A stretch of DNA of 64,000 nt from Parelaphostrongylus tenuis (GCA_019055375.1 JAHQIW010000201.1:143669-207668); one strand, 5' to 3'; positions 13,201 to 28,200 are shown, numbered from the stretch's first letter. Translations and numbers: made by a program. Notes: generated by a model from the sequence alone, not told the origin.

Positions 13201-16200
13201 TTACTAAACGTTGATCGCTGTTTACTACACTTTGCAACGAACAGCACAATGTGTACATAACGATTATTTCAGCTATAAATCAATTAGTATTTGGTAAATG
13301 GCGTATGTAGTTAAACTTTAGCACCACATGTTACTTTTTCCTTATCCAACTTTGATGTGGAGCCTTGAAATTTGCCAATTTCTTGACCACGTACTTTTTG
13401 TTCACACTCGTGACATTCATTATTAGGTTGAAAAGAAAGTTCTCGGGCAGTTGTAAAAAACTGGAAATTTGTGCATTAAATCCAGACAGAAACAATAATA
13501 ACTATTCTTCAAATTGAAGGTCATCGTTTCACGACTTTCTGCCACCGGCACGCCAAGTTTTCGGATCTGGCCGAAGTGCCATTCCTTCGACTTCCGACTT
13601 CGCATCGAAGAACTCTTGACATGCTTTTCCAACTTCATTGAGCGATTTGAATCGTTGTTCACTTTATTTTACCTCCTTAACGAGGTTTGTCTCCGAGATT
13701 AAGATCTCCGGCATCAAAACGTTGGAACCAGTGGCCAGCAGCAGATTTGCTTGTTGCAAATTCCCTTTCAAGTCCGTCAATTTCATAGACTACAGCTTGT
13801 TGTGCAAGACCTTTGCTCCAATAATGAGGCAATGAAATACGAATTTTGATTGTATCATTGGACATGGTGGAGGCTTGTAACAAAGTGGAAATAAAGACGA
13901 ATAATATCTGAGCCTTCAACGAGAAATCTCACATAAGAAACTGAATATTCCCATGATATGCATGGAAGTTATCCCAAGCTTATTGAAGTGCCCCAAAACT
14001 TTCTTACTAACCTAATGAGTCGTTCCATAAATTTTGGCTCTAGAGCAATAAACACCAAATTTATTGATCAGAACTAATTAGAATTACAAGAGTTTGGTAT
14101 CGTTCAATTGCGCATTTTCTTACGAACATTTTGGTACACAATCTCACTATAACTTTCTAATACGGAGCTGTCATGTAAGAAATTCGCTTGCTGCACATGC
14201 ACGAATGGTGCGTAGAGGAAAATGCTGGTGAAGCGGCGCGCGTGATGTATAGAGCTTTCTGTAGCTGACCCTAGGGCGACTGATCCTCCAGATTGTTCTA
14301 TCCAGCTACAGACTTCGCGAACCATTCATTTCCCAGCCGTCCTCTCTGCAACCGCATTATCGCCCATTGCCAAAATCATGCAATTCCAATTTTTTGGTTA
14401 ATAAATATTGGTGTTTATTGTCCTAGAGTCAAAACTCATGAAACGACCTAATAAATTCAACGTTCAATATGAAAGAATACTTTGCCCAAATACTACTGTC
14501 ATGAAGGCAATATTCAGTAAAACTTTGCAAAGAAACTGCTCCACACGCACACGATTTGCTTAGCAAAAGTTCAGGTAGGTTTTATGCTCAGTCGAAAGAA
14601 AGTTATAGTTATTTTCGCAAAAATGTAGTTCTCATAGGAAAGGTAATGAGAAGACGAGAAAACTCAGAAACCTTGGCATTTCCATCCAAGAGGTGACGAT
14701 TCATCACGAGCGGCTTGATATCCGGGTAAGCATTCACAGCGGTACGACGGGTCAACTGGACGACATCGCATATTCGGCAATGTGCATACATGACGACCTT
14801 CGACGCAAATGTCCTAAAGAAGGGTGCGCTGTATTCGTAGTAGGTATATCTGAGCGTTCAGTAAGTCCTGGTCAATTTAAGCAAACATGAGTTAATATTC
14901 CACCAAGAAGATTACGTGGTTCGCATAAATTCAACCTCAGACGGAGGTTGGAAAAAAGAAAGGTCTCAAAGCGAAGGCTTTGGATTGTAATGGTAGCACG
15001 CCAACTCAGTAAAGGTTGAACGCGAGTTCAACTCCCGCCTGAGGTGGAATTTTTGCATACCACTCAATCTTCTTATATGAACATTTGAACATCATACTAC
15101 CCTGCTAGAAAGCGAGATGATTCATATCTACAAAACCTGTCACAACTTCTCGACATACTAGGATGACTCTAATAGCGCTTTTTCAAGTCATAAACGGAGT
15201 CATTCGTCGGAATTTGTGATTTGAGCTAATTTCGAGGGACGTCTACCGCAGACTTGCTGAGTATACAAGAGTAGAGGTCTTAGTCGGCCCGCTATGGTGA
15301 AAAATCTGAGAGCATGCATGTATGACATCTCATCTCTGATCACTGCTTTTATCGCGCCTCTTTACTAGCATCAATATCTCCAACATATTTTGAATTTAGG
15401 ACTTGGGAAATAACCAACTTCCCCTCGGTTCACCGTTGGGTTCTCGTTGGTAGGCTGTGCCTCAGCTTGGTGTCGACGATCGACATTTGAGTCCACGCTT
15501 GGTTCAGATGGACTTCTTCTTCTTTCAACAGCATTGGCATAATTTCGTGATGCATATCTGAATGCGAAATACATGAAAGCTGAAGTGCTGTCTCGTTTAC
15601 TATGCAGAACATATAAAATGGTAACAACTGATTGCTCGATTCCTATCTTTTATTATAATTAGTTCATTTTGGTGCAACCGTTCCAGCGCCTAGTGATTGA
15701 TTGAAGTACAAACAATTTTACCATAAAATGCATTTGATATCATCTAAAAAAAGTCACATGATCTTGCTATTTAGACAACGAATTTATGAGAACTGAAAGG
15801 TGGAATATTAAAACATAAATCATTATCTGGTAACACCAGTGAAATATATGGGACCTAGTAGCACGTCAAGGGTAATAAGATAATAATGTCGTCAAATAGT
15901 TCAGATATACTGTGATTAGCGTCATTGTAATAAAATGCTCATAATAATAAGAATCTGGTTCTCTGATACAGGTAACTGATATTTAACTCACCGAACAATG
16001 CCTTCTTGAGAGTCGTACATCACGTGGACGCCTTCTACTCGCAGAACGACTGCATTGTCTTTGTCAAACTGAAATTTTATACCACGACTTAAGATAGAAT
16101 AACTTGTAACCAATCAGAGAATGATTTTGAGCAGTCACAAGTGATAGAAATTAAAGAACAGTGCTGATTTGTTCAATACAGAAGCGCCACGATTCGGATC

Positions 16201-19200
16201 CATGTGCAGCACCTTAAGAGCGATTAGCCCTTCAGGACCGCGCGCAGTACGACTTGCAAGAGCGTGTTATTTTCGTTACCTAATCAGGTTTTTTTCCTGT
16301 TGTTCTGGAAACATTTATAGGTTTCTTGTGATACTTCAATACTTTACAATTTTCTCTACACGCCATTGTGGTACAAATATAATTACGAGTTAGTAAATAA
16401 GTTCTACAGAAAAAACATTACGACATAAATCTATTAGTTTTGCTATGTTTTATCAAATATAATACACGAAATTTATTGCAGTGGGTAGAACTGATAAATT
16501 AAGCTTGGTATCAAAACTGTATTTTATTCAGCTATCAAATGACTAATAAAAGTTTAGTGGAAAAGTTTAGTGGAAAGTCGAAAACGACAAAATGGCGCGT
16601 ATTATTACTGATACACGTAGCCCCGGAAGGATTAAATGCACATTTGGCATGGCCTACGTAGGCTTATCGATGCTCTGGCCGTTTTTTTTTTCATGAACAC
16701 CATGGGTGACTGAGCTAGCTATTCACCCTTCGTAGAGGAATGGGGACATGATTAGCTTAGATATGCGATGGAATCAATCATTATACAAGCAAAGCACTAC
16801 TATCCATCAAATATGCACTTTTACGAAACAAATGTGACTCTTTGTGTGCAAGGAAAATGTGCGGCAGAGACTTACTCAACTTGGCACAGCAAAGAGGGAT
16901 TTCCTCTAGTGACTAATAAGTAGGAACTCATAATCGAATTGCTTACGAATCAAGTGACAGTTAGAAAGTCATTCTTCTGTTCAACAAGATCGTTCTGTTC
17001 AGCTTGCTTCTAACTTTTGAAGAATCAAAAACCGATGATAGTGTCAAACCGTCTCCGAACACCTTACGAGATGAGCTATAAAAATCCGCGCGTCCTTCAT
17101 AACCGGTTTACCACTCATCAAAGCTTTGTTCAAGTAATAATGCCTTATTACTACTTATTTATTTACATAACTCTCCATCAAATCTTTGTGCGTAGTCCTG
17201 CACTTGCATTCGATTGATATCCTGGTATTCATCGTTCGCAATGATCTTCGAATATTTCGTGCGGTGTGCCCACTGCTGCTTGATTAATCTGTCCTCCAGC
17301 GATGCAGAGTGATGTGCAAAACTTTCACGTCAGGCGGGACTTGAACCCATATCTCACTCTGTCCGTTAGTGTGTGTTGTTATCCGTTGCACTACTGACGC
17401 CCATTTTGTCCACTACTCTTTCTACGCTACAACACATCTGTCTGCCAGCCGCCAACCGTCAACGGTATGGCACTGGTAGACGTTATCGACACTGAACCCA
17501 GTCACGCTGACAGAACTTGCGTATTGAATTATCAAATTGAAAGAGTGGGGGGAGGGGGTCAGTAGTGCAACGGGCTAGATCACGCCTTACCGGATAGAGT
17601 GAGATATGGGTTTGAGTCCCGTCCGACTCGAAAGTTTTGCTCATCACTCTGCATCACTGGGTATATTTGAAGCATCATAACACCTTAGCAAGCGGGTGAA
17701 TAAAGATTTTTACATAATCTGTCTTTTTTATGGATCTCGTAGAAAGATGATCGAGCCGACTCTGATCAATCGTAAAAACATCTAAGTTGAGGCATTCCCA
17801 CGTGGAAATTAGAGAGCGTTGGAAAGAGTATTGGATCGGCACATTGGTCACAATAAACATCATTACTAACCACACCATTTATACCATTTGTTTCATTTTT
17901 GAATCCGACCCTTTGAGGTCCAAAGCAGTAAATTCAGTTTTGAAATTTGTTTACTTCCTGTTCTTTCCAAGACACCATATGAGATTCAACCACAAGAATA
18001 TGAGATACGAGAAAAATTCAAGGTCCCAGGCAGGCTTTGAACTTGAGACCACCAAACACAACTCTTGGATTTCACGTGCAATCCATTGCACCAACGCTGC
18101 CCTTGACTTGTCTTTTTGTCAGCGATGCTTTAACTTTGAGCACTGTGATTCACTCCAACGATGGAGATTCAACTAACAGTTGTATAAACTCACTTCTCAT
18201 TTCTGATTTCATGCTTAGTATTAGATGACGAAAATGTTGCTGGGAGATGAGAACTACGTTTCCGCATAAGAGAACATCCTAATGGGAAATGTAGATTTTT
18301 CAAAGCACGTCATCAGACAATACAGAAGGAAATTCCCGGTAAATTCACAAGTTTATGAGGTGTCATACACAATCCAGAGACCATGACGAACAACTTCAGA
18401 TGGAAAACGTTTCGAAAGATTTTCCAGTTTTACGGGAAAGCTACAAGATTTAATCGCGGTATGCCTGCTCAATAAGAAACTTTCATTGCCTCAGATTGCT
18501 TTTGGATCAAAGATTAACCTTGTGTAAAATTTCACATGATGTAAAATGTTCGAAGTTTAACGGTGTATTTTCGCAAAGCTGCTTATTATATGACAGACTA
18601 AGCCATAAGCTTTACTGTAGGCATGTGAGAGTAACTGATAGAATAGAATGAAGGTAGACACGACCCATTCAGGATTTGGGCGGGGGCTTCTCTTTATGGA
18701 GAAATGCTCTAGTTACTAAAAAGTTGATGAGATAAAATGTAGTAAAATGCATAATATTATATGTAAGGAATAGATATCTATAATAGAGAGGCATAAAAAA
18801 GTTCTACCCACAGTCTGGTGAGGGCATTCTTCGAATTGAATCTGTTGATCTACTGTCATCCTCATCGTTCTCTGCTGGCCACCGTCCTTCAGCAGTATGT
18901 CGATCCCAGTATAAGATCTAACATGACCTGAATAACATTTCGAAATTATCCTATATAAACAACCAATTTCTGAACAAAACTGGATATAAAACACTGATTT
19001 CTACCTGGTCGTTCGCGACGATATTCCTCTTCATAATTAGGAAAGGTGATTTCTGTACTAGGAGCAACATCGGGTAATGTTCCCGACACGAAAACCTGAA
19101 GAAGGCGAAGGAATGTGTAGAGTTAATGAGCAATTTCGTTCCCCCTTGAATGATGCTATTTTTTTTGGTACGCTGATTTCTTAAAATATGATTCTGCTGT

Positions 19201-22200
19201 ACATGAGCAACCTTAAATACGCATGCGTCAGGTGATCTAAAAAAGTTGATGCATAAATTACTTGATTTCTTGGTAGGAAAAAAAAACAGTTTGGAGCGTC
19301 GTCTTCAGCCAACAAGGATATGAATCAGACTTGAAGTCATTATACCATATTTCCAGAAAGAAAAATACTCTTTAATAATATGTCCATGGATATTAGTGTA
19401 TTATCAAGTTAATAATACGTGATACATTTATCGTAGAATGCAAATTCAAACCGTAGACTTGAAATAGTGGTATATGTCCCTGCCACTGAACTGTTGACGG
19501 ATTGATAGATGGCTTCGGTCACCAATGTGAAGTGTTACGGTTCGATTGAATAGCCCTCCAGTCAGTTGGAAACCGTTATAGACAGATGGTGATTTAACCT
19601 AAACCAGTGAACTAAGCAGATGTTCCACTTGAGATATGCTTCGTAAATCTTCGTCATACGAAGCGTTTTGAACGCGCTAATGACATAAAGCTTCCTAAAT
19701 AAGGTGTGGGATGAGAATAAGATATGTATCGAGTATAATTTGTACTTTCATAGATATCAAGATCAGATTAAAATTGAGCTTCTCGTCTTTGTTGTGCCAG
19801 ATAATGCCTTATATTCATATAAACGGGCACGAATATCCCTGCATATACTTGGAGTGATTCATACGCATGGATAGGGCAAGTAGTCTATATTCAACTAGAA
19901 AAAATGCAAGGAACCGTGCGGATTCGTCTGCAGTAAACAAGTTAAAAAACTCAAATGAGAGACCTAATGAATTGGCAATGAGAATACTCAGCACTTGTGG
20001 CATTTCAAATACCACACCAACGGGTACACCAACATCAGAAGCAGTATAATGGATCTCAGAAAGGAATACATTGAACTGAGTTGCTATTCTCGTCCATTAA
20101 GCTGATTGAGATCACTACTCGTCTTTCTGCACAAAAGTGATGGGTTCTTTTTTCAAAGAAAACTGTAGATTTTGAAAGATGTTGCCCTTCGTATCTGTGG
20201 ATATCACTGGGATTGCATTGGCGATTATCACTAAAAACACTAATTTGAAAAATGTCTTATTTTATTTTTATTGAGCAATCTAAACATGGGAGGAGTTCTA
20301 ATGGGAAAAAAATGCGGAAAATATTGTGACTTCAAAAGACGATGAATTAACTAGATGTCTTTCGATTGAACAAGGAAAGGTAATATAGATCCGTTCAAAA
20401 CTGAGACTAGTCATGGATAATTTAGGTGCCTGGATCAAAATCCAGCTCATTATAACTGGAAAAGTAATTGAAATTAGACAAAAACGCTGGTAACGTTCAA
20501 ATTTGCCATTCTGTTTAGAAAATGTGCCCGGCGTGGACTGTAAGTTACCTACTGGGAAATTCTTAATAAATTTCTCTGCCTTTTATCTCATCACCTCTCT
20601 GATGTATTCCTCTAGCACTACCTATTACTGCAATGCAATCTACTCCATGTCAAATCACTTGATATTAGGCACGAGTTCTTACCCAAATCCATATCAATTC
20701 GTAACCATAGGTAATTAGTACCGATTGCTAGAATCATCGTGAGATATTCTCTGTTCAATCCAACATAACTAGTGTCCATTGTTGGGATATTGGCGACAAT
20801 GCTTATTTGACGTTCTTTCTTCATTTCAAATAGTTCCCTGATAAATCCGCTGCATAATGCTCAACACTATGATTAGTACAATTCTGTGTACACGTTGTCT
20901 TTATCCGCTCCAGCACTTCACTATGTAACGCTGTGTTATATTTATAACTCCATTACGCAATTGTCATGTATATATCGTGTTTATGAATGTGTTTAATAAC
21001 CCAAGTTTTAAATTCCGAGTTTCGTCTTAATCAAGAGGACTCGTGTAGCACAATCATTACACAAAGCAGACTCTTCACTATTTTGCGTGACACTACCTAG
21101 CGGGCAACTCAATATTCTGTAGATATTTTGTCTAGCTTCTGATTTGCAAATCAATGGATTTTTCGACGGTTACCTCAGCGAATAACCATCCCATAATGGA
21201 TCCGATAGGATTCAGGAGTAGAAGAGGATATCCGAGATCGGATGGAATTTTTGAAACTGCCGTATATGCGTGACCATCGTTGGGAGTAATGAAGGTATGA
21301 AGGTCAGTACGATCAATCGCAATTCCATTTATAACACCCTCAAATGATCCAGATATTCGTTGAGGATCTCCTACAATCGAAAATGCCACAATCAATGAAA
21401 ACAAGTTTTCCTAAACTTCAAACAAACAAGAAAAAATGACCATTTTTTAGACATTCTTTTCCATTTCCATAGAAACCTGGCCGGCATTCGCAACAAAAAC
21501 CAGTGTTATAATCTCTGAAATAGATGCTAAAAAGATGATGATCCTAAATACAATAACCAATATGACAACAGTAGTTTGGAAAGCAAAAAATTATAGAGAA
21601 ACATTATGATACCTGCACACAGCATTCTGATTACAAACTTCTCCAGCTGAAGCGCAGTTCACAACCTGAGTGCTTTGTTCAACTGAAAAACTTCGATTAA
21701 GAAAATGATAGTCTTTGAAAAATCAGATATCTCACTTTGTTCATGTTGGCGCGTCCATTCAAGCTCAGGCTCATTGGGCCTCATATCGTTACTTTGAGCC
21801 TCACGTTGATGTTCACTTGGACCATCGTCAGTTCGTCGATCCACTGATGGTGCTTGTTGACGCTGCGGCAGTTTCTCATGCGAAGTATAATCGGACAGTT
21901 GATTATCTTCGGCACCATCCTCAGGATTCGGCTCTGATTAGTGAAAAACGTTACATGAAGTACTCATTAACATGTACATCAGGTAGAAAGTCTTAACACA
22001 TTATAGCGGCGTTATCTGACTTTTTGGGAAAATAAGCCAGTCAAGAAATAATTCAGTTGGAGTTTTTTATTATTAGGTCTTCTCATAACTTTTGGCACTA
22101 GAACAAGAAATATCAAATAAACTATTATACTTACTGGTAGTCAATCGATAGCCTCAATCTCGACAGTTTGGAGCTGAAAGTTAACGATCTATATAGAGCG

Positions 22201-25200
22201 CTGTTAGAGCGAAAAGAAAACCATGTTTCGCACTTGAAATAGATAGGTCGTCGCTTGACCTTTATAGTAGGTTTATTTGACAATGTGAAACAAAAAAATT
22301 TCGTACCTTCAGAACAATAAGATAAAGTCTCTTGAGCGATTCTTAAATAAAAAACCTAAATTTCTTTCCAGAAAAGGAAAAATTTCTAAGCATATCAAAT
22401 AGAACGGTTCTCGAATGACGTGTTATTCGAGGCAGTAGTTGAAATCGCGTGCACAACATCACTTATTTGAAAAACTTTTCTCCTTTTCAGGAAAATTCCC
22501 AGATTCTCCATTTTAGAATTCAAGACTTTGTTCTACTGTTCTTTGGGTGGAAATTTTTTTTGTTTCACACTGCCAATTAGCCTGCTCTAAAGTTCAAACA
22601 ACGACCGAACTGCTTCGAGTGCGAAACATTGTTTTCTTTTTGCTCTAACAGCTTTCTATATATACCGCTTTGAAGGCTACTTTTGGTACTAAAATTGTCA
22701 GGGTTCGGGCTATCGAACGACTACTAGTAATCCCTGTATATTAGTAAATTTGGTGCTTATTACTCTAGTGCGAAATTTATGAGAAGATCTAATACTACCA
22801 ATTTGATGGTAGTTCGAATTAAGGTTCATTTTTTCATTAACATAAAGGCCTACCGGCACACACACAACGTGAACAGTGGCGTTCATCGGTAAGAATGTTA
22901 CAGCTTTCTGGACACCTATCACTGTATGGATCAACGGGACAGTCTGGCGCTAAAAGAATCGTGAAGTAAAGATATGCTTGATGGTAGAAGAATCGCGAAA
23001 AGAAACGTATGCATAGTGATCAAAAATAATAGGGATTGTAATTACCAAATCACTAGCTAGAATGAACTAAACTGCGTTCACTAGATCTTTTAATCCAGTC
23101 GGGATTTTTGATTAGTTATATAACTGATTATCAAAATTTTTCTTTCGGAGTAAGAAGATTTATGGCACCGCTTAATTACTTTCAGTCATGTCAAGAAAAA
23201 TTTAGATCATAAGCTCTTGAGGTTTCATCAACCTCACGTTGTAATTAATCTACATAAATAAGCATACATGTTAAAACACAGTACACATACATTCGTACGC
23301 ACACACACACACACACACACACACACCACACGCACACACACACCACACACACACCACACCACACACACACCACACACACACCACACACACACACCACACA
23401 CACACCACACACACATACACACACACACACCACACACACACCACACACACACCACACCACACACACACCACACACACCACACACACACACACACGCAAAC
23501 ACACCACACACACACCACACACACACCACACCACACACACACCACACACACACCACACACACACCACACACACATACACACACACACGTATCCACACACA
23601 CACCACACACACACCACACACACACCACACACACACCACACACACACATACACATACACACACATGCATACACTCATACATACACACACACACTTTCCGC
23701 ATCATTTCCGAAAAAAAATGGAAACGTATGCAAGTTATGTCGTATATCTCGGAATGAAATAAGGCCGAAGAGCCACTAGATGATTCTATGCCATAATAAA
23801 GAAAAACTATCAATGCATTTTCTCTAAATCGTTTTCAAACTAAAGATTGAAATACTAAATCTTGTGGGCATCGTGAAGAGATGTCAACATATCGAATTAT
23901 GATGAAACAATAAAATGTCACGATTGGAATGAGGGATAGTTTGCTCAATACTTTGTTGAAAAGCACTTCAAGCGCAAAAAGCAAAAGATATTGCGCATTC
24001 ACTGAGTGAACATTAGAAGGAAATGAATTATAGCAAGTGTTTGCTTCGGCAAGGTTTTGAAGTAGAGAACGAAATTGAATGAAATCGGTACACTGCAATC
24101 GAATGGAAAATCAACGTTAAAATTGGTTAACTAAAATAAAAATTCTGCTCAGAAAAATCCTGCAAGCTATCTTTGCTCGTTTTGTTAACAATATGATAAA
24201 AATCATTCTAAAATTCCCACCGAAACAACATCTTATACAAAATGAAATTTGTAGACGCCGTTTGAGAAATAGTTAACAATGGTTTCCTTCAGAACTAGGG
24301 ATATGAATGAGTGAAAAGAGTAAGTATTTTTATTTGTGTGAAAAGAAACATTGTGTAGGAAGAAGTATCTAGCAAAAATTATTGGAAACGATTTTGAGAG
24401 ATTTTGGAAGATCAAGAATATTGTGAAAATGAACAAGATGCGAGTAGTTTCTCTGTAACATCATATCATGAAATTAACAATTCATTCACGCATAGTGGTG
24501 GTGAAAAGAATAAAAGTTACAGAAAATTGTTCTTCATTTGAAAAATCGAGACAAGTCTAAAAAGGTGAATTCTACTGGAGTCAAAGCGGTTCACGCAACC
24601 TGATAGGCATTCTAATTTACTCTAATACACTAAGACCGATATCCTCAGCCAGTTTCAACAGTGGTAAACAGAAAAAATTTACATGTTAGTGGCTTTTTAG
24701 GTGTATTACTGAAAAAAGAGCATGAGCGCATGTGGCGCAGTGGTTTGAGGTGCCCTGCGTCGCACACGAGGTCACTGGTTCGATCTCGCGCTCATGGCTC
24801 ACCAAGCCATCCATCTCTTCGGGGTCGGTAAATTGGTACCAGACAGGTCTCAGACTTGTCTGGGAGGATAAGCAGCACTGACTCGGTTCAGCGGGAGGCC
24901 ACCGCGAGTCATTGTGAAGGCCACATATGCATTCAATCACCTTAAACGAAGTTAAAAATTGAAGTCGAATGCATGGCGCATCCTTCAGGGATTGATCAAC
25001 GCCGAGAGCTTTATCCTTTTTTATCCTTTACTGAAAAAAGTGAGGATTTTCCGTTATTTTTTTTCTTACCAATCATAAACCCATCAACGGCAAAAAAAAA
25101 CATGTCAACTCACGTATAGAGGGAACGTATCCCTACACCTTACCCATGATGGCGCTAATGGAAAGTTATGGTCCCATCAGTTTTTTAAGCCCAAGCCTAA

Positions 25201-28200
25201 GTGCGCTCTCGCAATCTCTTATTCGAAGAAATCCATTCAAGAAACGCTTTAAAAATTGATGAGACCACGGCTCTCCACAAAAGCTACCATAACGACACCT
25301 AATGACAAACACCGTTGGGCCGTCATGTTATGGTTCGAAATAATGTCCAAGGGATACGAATCGTGTAGCAAGCTCTTGAAGATACTGTGGAGAACACAAT
25401 CCAAACAGAGCGACTTCGATGATTGAACATACCACCTCCAGCAAAAATATAATTTTGTTCGGGTCCGCCAAATCACTGAAGAGTAATCGCCTACGGTGGG
25501 TGCGAATGGACGTTCTAGTGCCGTCCGCTTGAATCATTCGCCAATCATCCGTAAAGCACGTAACGACACAAGTGATGTATTAACTAGTTCCATGTATTGC
25601 GGATATTCTGTAGTAACAAACTACTTCTAAAACATTGTAGTGCAAAGCGTCCATCGACTATTTCGAAGTGCTAGAAAATCGTTCTTAAGTGAAAAAGTAC
25701 TAGTCTGTTCGAAAGATGAAAGTTCTCCATGAACATTGTAACTTACGCGGTTTCCTCTCGTCGCCGTCGTAATCGGTCTGATCGTAATTCGTGTAGTCGT
25801 AATCATCGACGCTTTCTCGAGGATCTTCAATAGTGGCGCCGGAAATTCGGAAGACGAACGACCCTTCGGGATTATTGATAACCTAAACATTCTCAAATAC
25901 TTTCTTTGATAAGCTGACGACATATAATTACTAGGTTTTTTTGAAAACCGATTGCTGATATTTCGAAAACATCGAATCCTTTAGAGTAGTTTTCATTTTG
26001 GAAGATTTAGTGCCGCTTGCGCGCTGCTCACTAGAGATGACCATTTCTCAACAGTCTTTTAAGATGAGTATTTAAGCCATAAAGTGGCTAGGAGAGAAAT
26101 TATGAGGAGAGGCCATTACAAAGCTTTCAGACCTTTAAGCAATCGCTGGCTATCTAGTGAGGCACGAACTCAGCCTATGGTGTTTTTCACTATCTGGAAA
26201 ACTTCCACTTTGTCGTTTTCCTTGTTCAATGATAGTCCTGCGCTGCTTCATAATGCCACCTTCCTAATCAAAGCGCCATCCATGATGATTCTTGTGCCAT
26301 CGTACTATGAATTTTATAAGAACTAAGTTTTCTCGCAATGAATTCGCAGTCTTATCATTTTTCGCTTCGTTAAGTTCTTCGAATATCGACTGTGTTGACT
26401 GATTCTTCTTGAAAGAATGACAGAAGCATTGATAGAAACTGTCAGTTGACACATGTGCTAAAATCAAGAAACGTAAACAATTCATTAACGCGTCCCCAAA
26501 ACACGGTTTCACATCGTGTAATGGTGTGAAATACAGTCACAAGAATGGTGAGGTACGAGCTGAACTTGGAACCTGATGTTCCTGAATCGTGGGGCAACTC
26601 CAAAAAGACATAATCACTGGTGAAGTGTATGAGAAAAAATAACAACAACAACAAAATCCAAGTTCTGCTCGTACTTCAGCATATCTGTGATTACATTACA
26701 CAGCGTACTCTGCTCCGCTAAAATTGAAATTGGGCGTTAATTGAAAAGTTAGCAGCCATTTAGAAAGACTTGGACAAGAAATCCGGTTAAGAGCTTCATT
26801 CAGAGATAAAAAGTTTCACTGACTTGATAGATACCGAGATGTGTTACACTTTCTCTAGCGCGGTCTGGATTTGATGGGAATTATCACAAAGTCCAAAGAA
26901 AATTTTAACAGGATTATAACAATGTTTAAATCCCAGTCATAAGTGTAACGCTACGAGTTGTGCAACTTCAGCAAGAATCAGCACATTTACTTCGACTCTT
27001 TCATCACATTGAAAAGAACCTCTAGCAAATCACTTTTTCCAAAGAAACAAAACTACATCAGAGACCCTACCCGACGAGATTCTTAACGTCTGGAGTTCCC
27101 GAGTTGATATTGTTTCGGTAACGTCCGTCAGCCAACGAGAATCCACTCTGTGCATAGATTCCTTCTGATGCAGACCATGGAAGTGTAGGGTACAGAATGA
27201 CTGCGTACGTCGTCATACCATCAGAAGCTAATACCAACTGAAAAGGTTGGGTTACTCTGTAGTTACAGATTGCAAATGTATTGTTTTTGGGTACTGCTGC
27301 ACTGGAGAGTAAGCCAAAGGCAGTCAGAGATCAGATATCCAAAATTTCACGAGCAGCAAGCAAACAGTTGGTGTTTCGAAATTTAAAATTCAAGTACAAG
27401 TTAGTAAGAATTTCTGTACCTGATATGTTGCCTTGCCGTCCATTTCTTTGTTCTGCATTTCGTGCCATGTAACAATCATAGCCTGTAGTGTTGTGAACTC
27501 CGAACTGTCAGCAAACGTCTTGTGAATATGATCAGTGAGGCGACGAATCAGATGTTGATCGGATGAAGTGGTCCTGAATGGAAATTCTCAGGATTCCCAT
27601 TATTCGTTCTCAGTGCAAAGTGCATAATGTAAGCAGCATGTGCAAATAGACAAATCACCAAAACAAATCCGATATAGAAGCTAAGAACTAAGAAAAAGCA
27701 ACATATTATTGCCAGTTTATATTGAAATGGTACTTGTAACAAGATGATAAGAAAAATAAGATATTTTCCTGAATCTTGCCTATTAACCCTTTAGGGATAG
27801 TATGTACGCTTTGTAGTGAGCCGCGCGACGTCATATCTCACTTAACTACTGTAAATGTGGCACCGCCTTATCCACAAATTTATATCAGCGCAGGCCGCAA
27901 AGAAGACAAGGGAGATTATTTGGTCAACTAACGTTCTGAGGGAACATTATCATCGTGTAAGAGTGGAATATCTCCAAAAGGCTCCTACAGAGATAATTCT
28001 ATTAGAAAAAAACGTCTATATGTTTCATATTCCGTCTAAATTTCTTATGTTTCAAATAGAAAACCTCATCGCTATGAAAGGAAGAATATTTCGAGGTGGT
28101 ATATAACACTTGTTTCTTTTTCTTTTGGCGATGCTTCTGAAGTCATTCTATAACTTAAGAATTGTCAATTTTCACACTAAGTTGATTTTTGGTTCGACCT

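Noticed and set aside
17787..18176. 129-codon plus-strand ORF
   Set aside because: Runs antisense through a tRNA-like SINE head within an intron; no recognisable protein.
20110..20240. Minus-strand open stretch reading as a possible missing G2F exon
   Set aside because: The true missing segment was found at 19452-19598 with matching motifs and phase; this stretch has no G2F similarity.
23234..23813. Long open frames of 142-180 codons on both strands
   Set aside because: They are the CA/TG microsatellite read in frames that cannot contain stops; composition is only Cys/Val or His/Thr.
24718..24800. Functional tRNA gene
   Set aside because: The tRNA-like head continues straight into the SINE body; no 7-bp acceptor stem.
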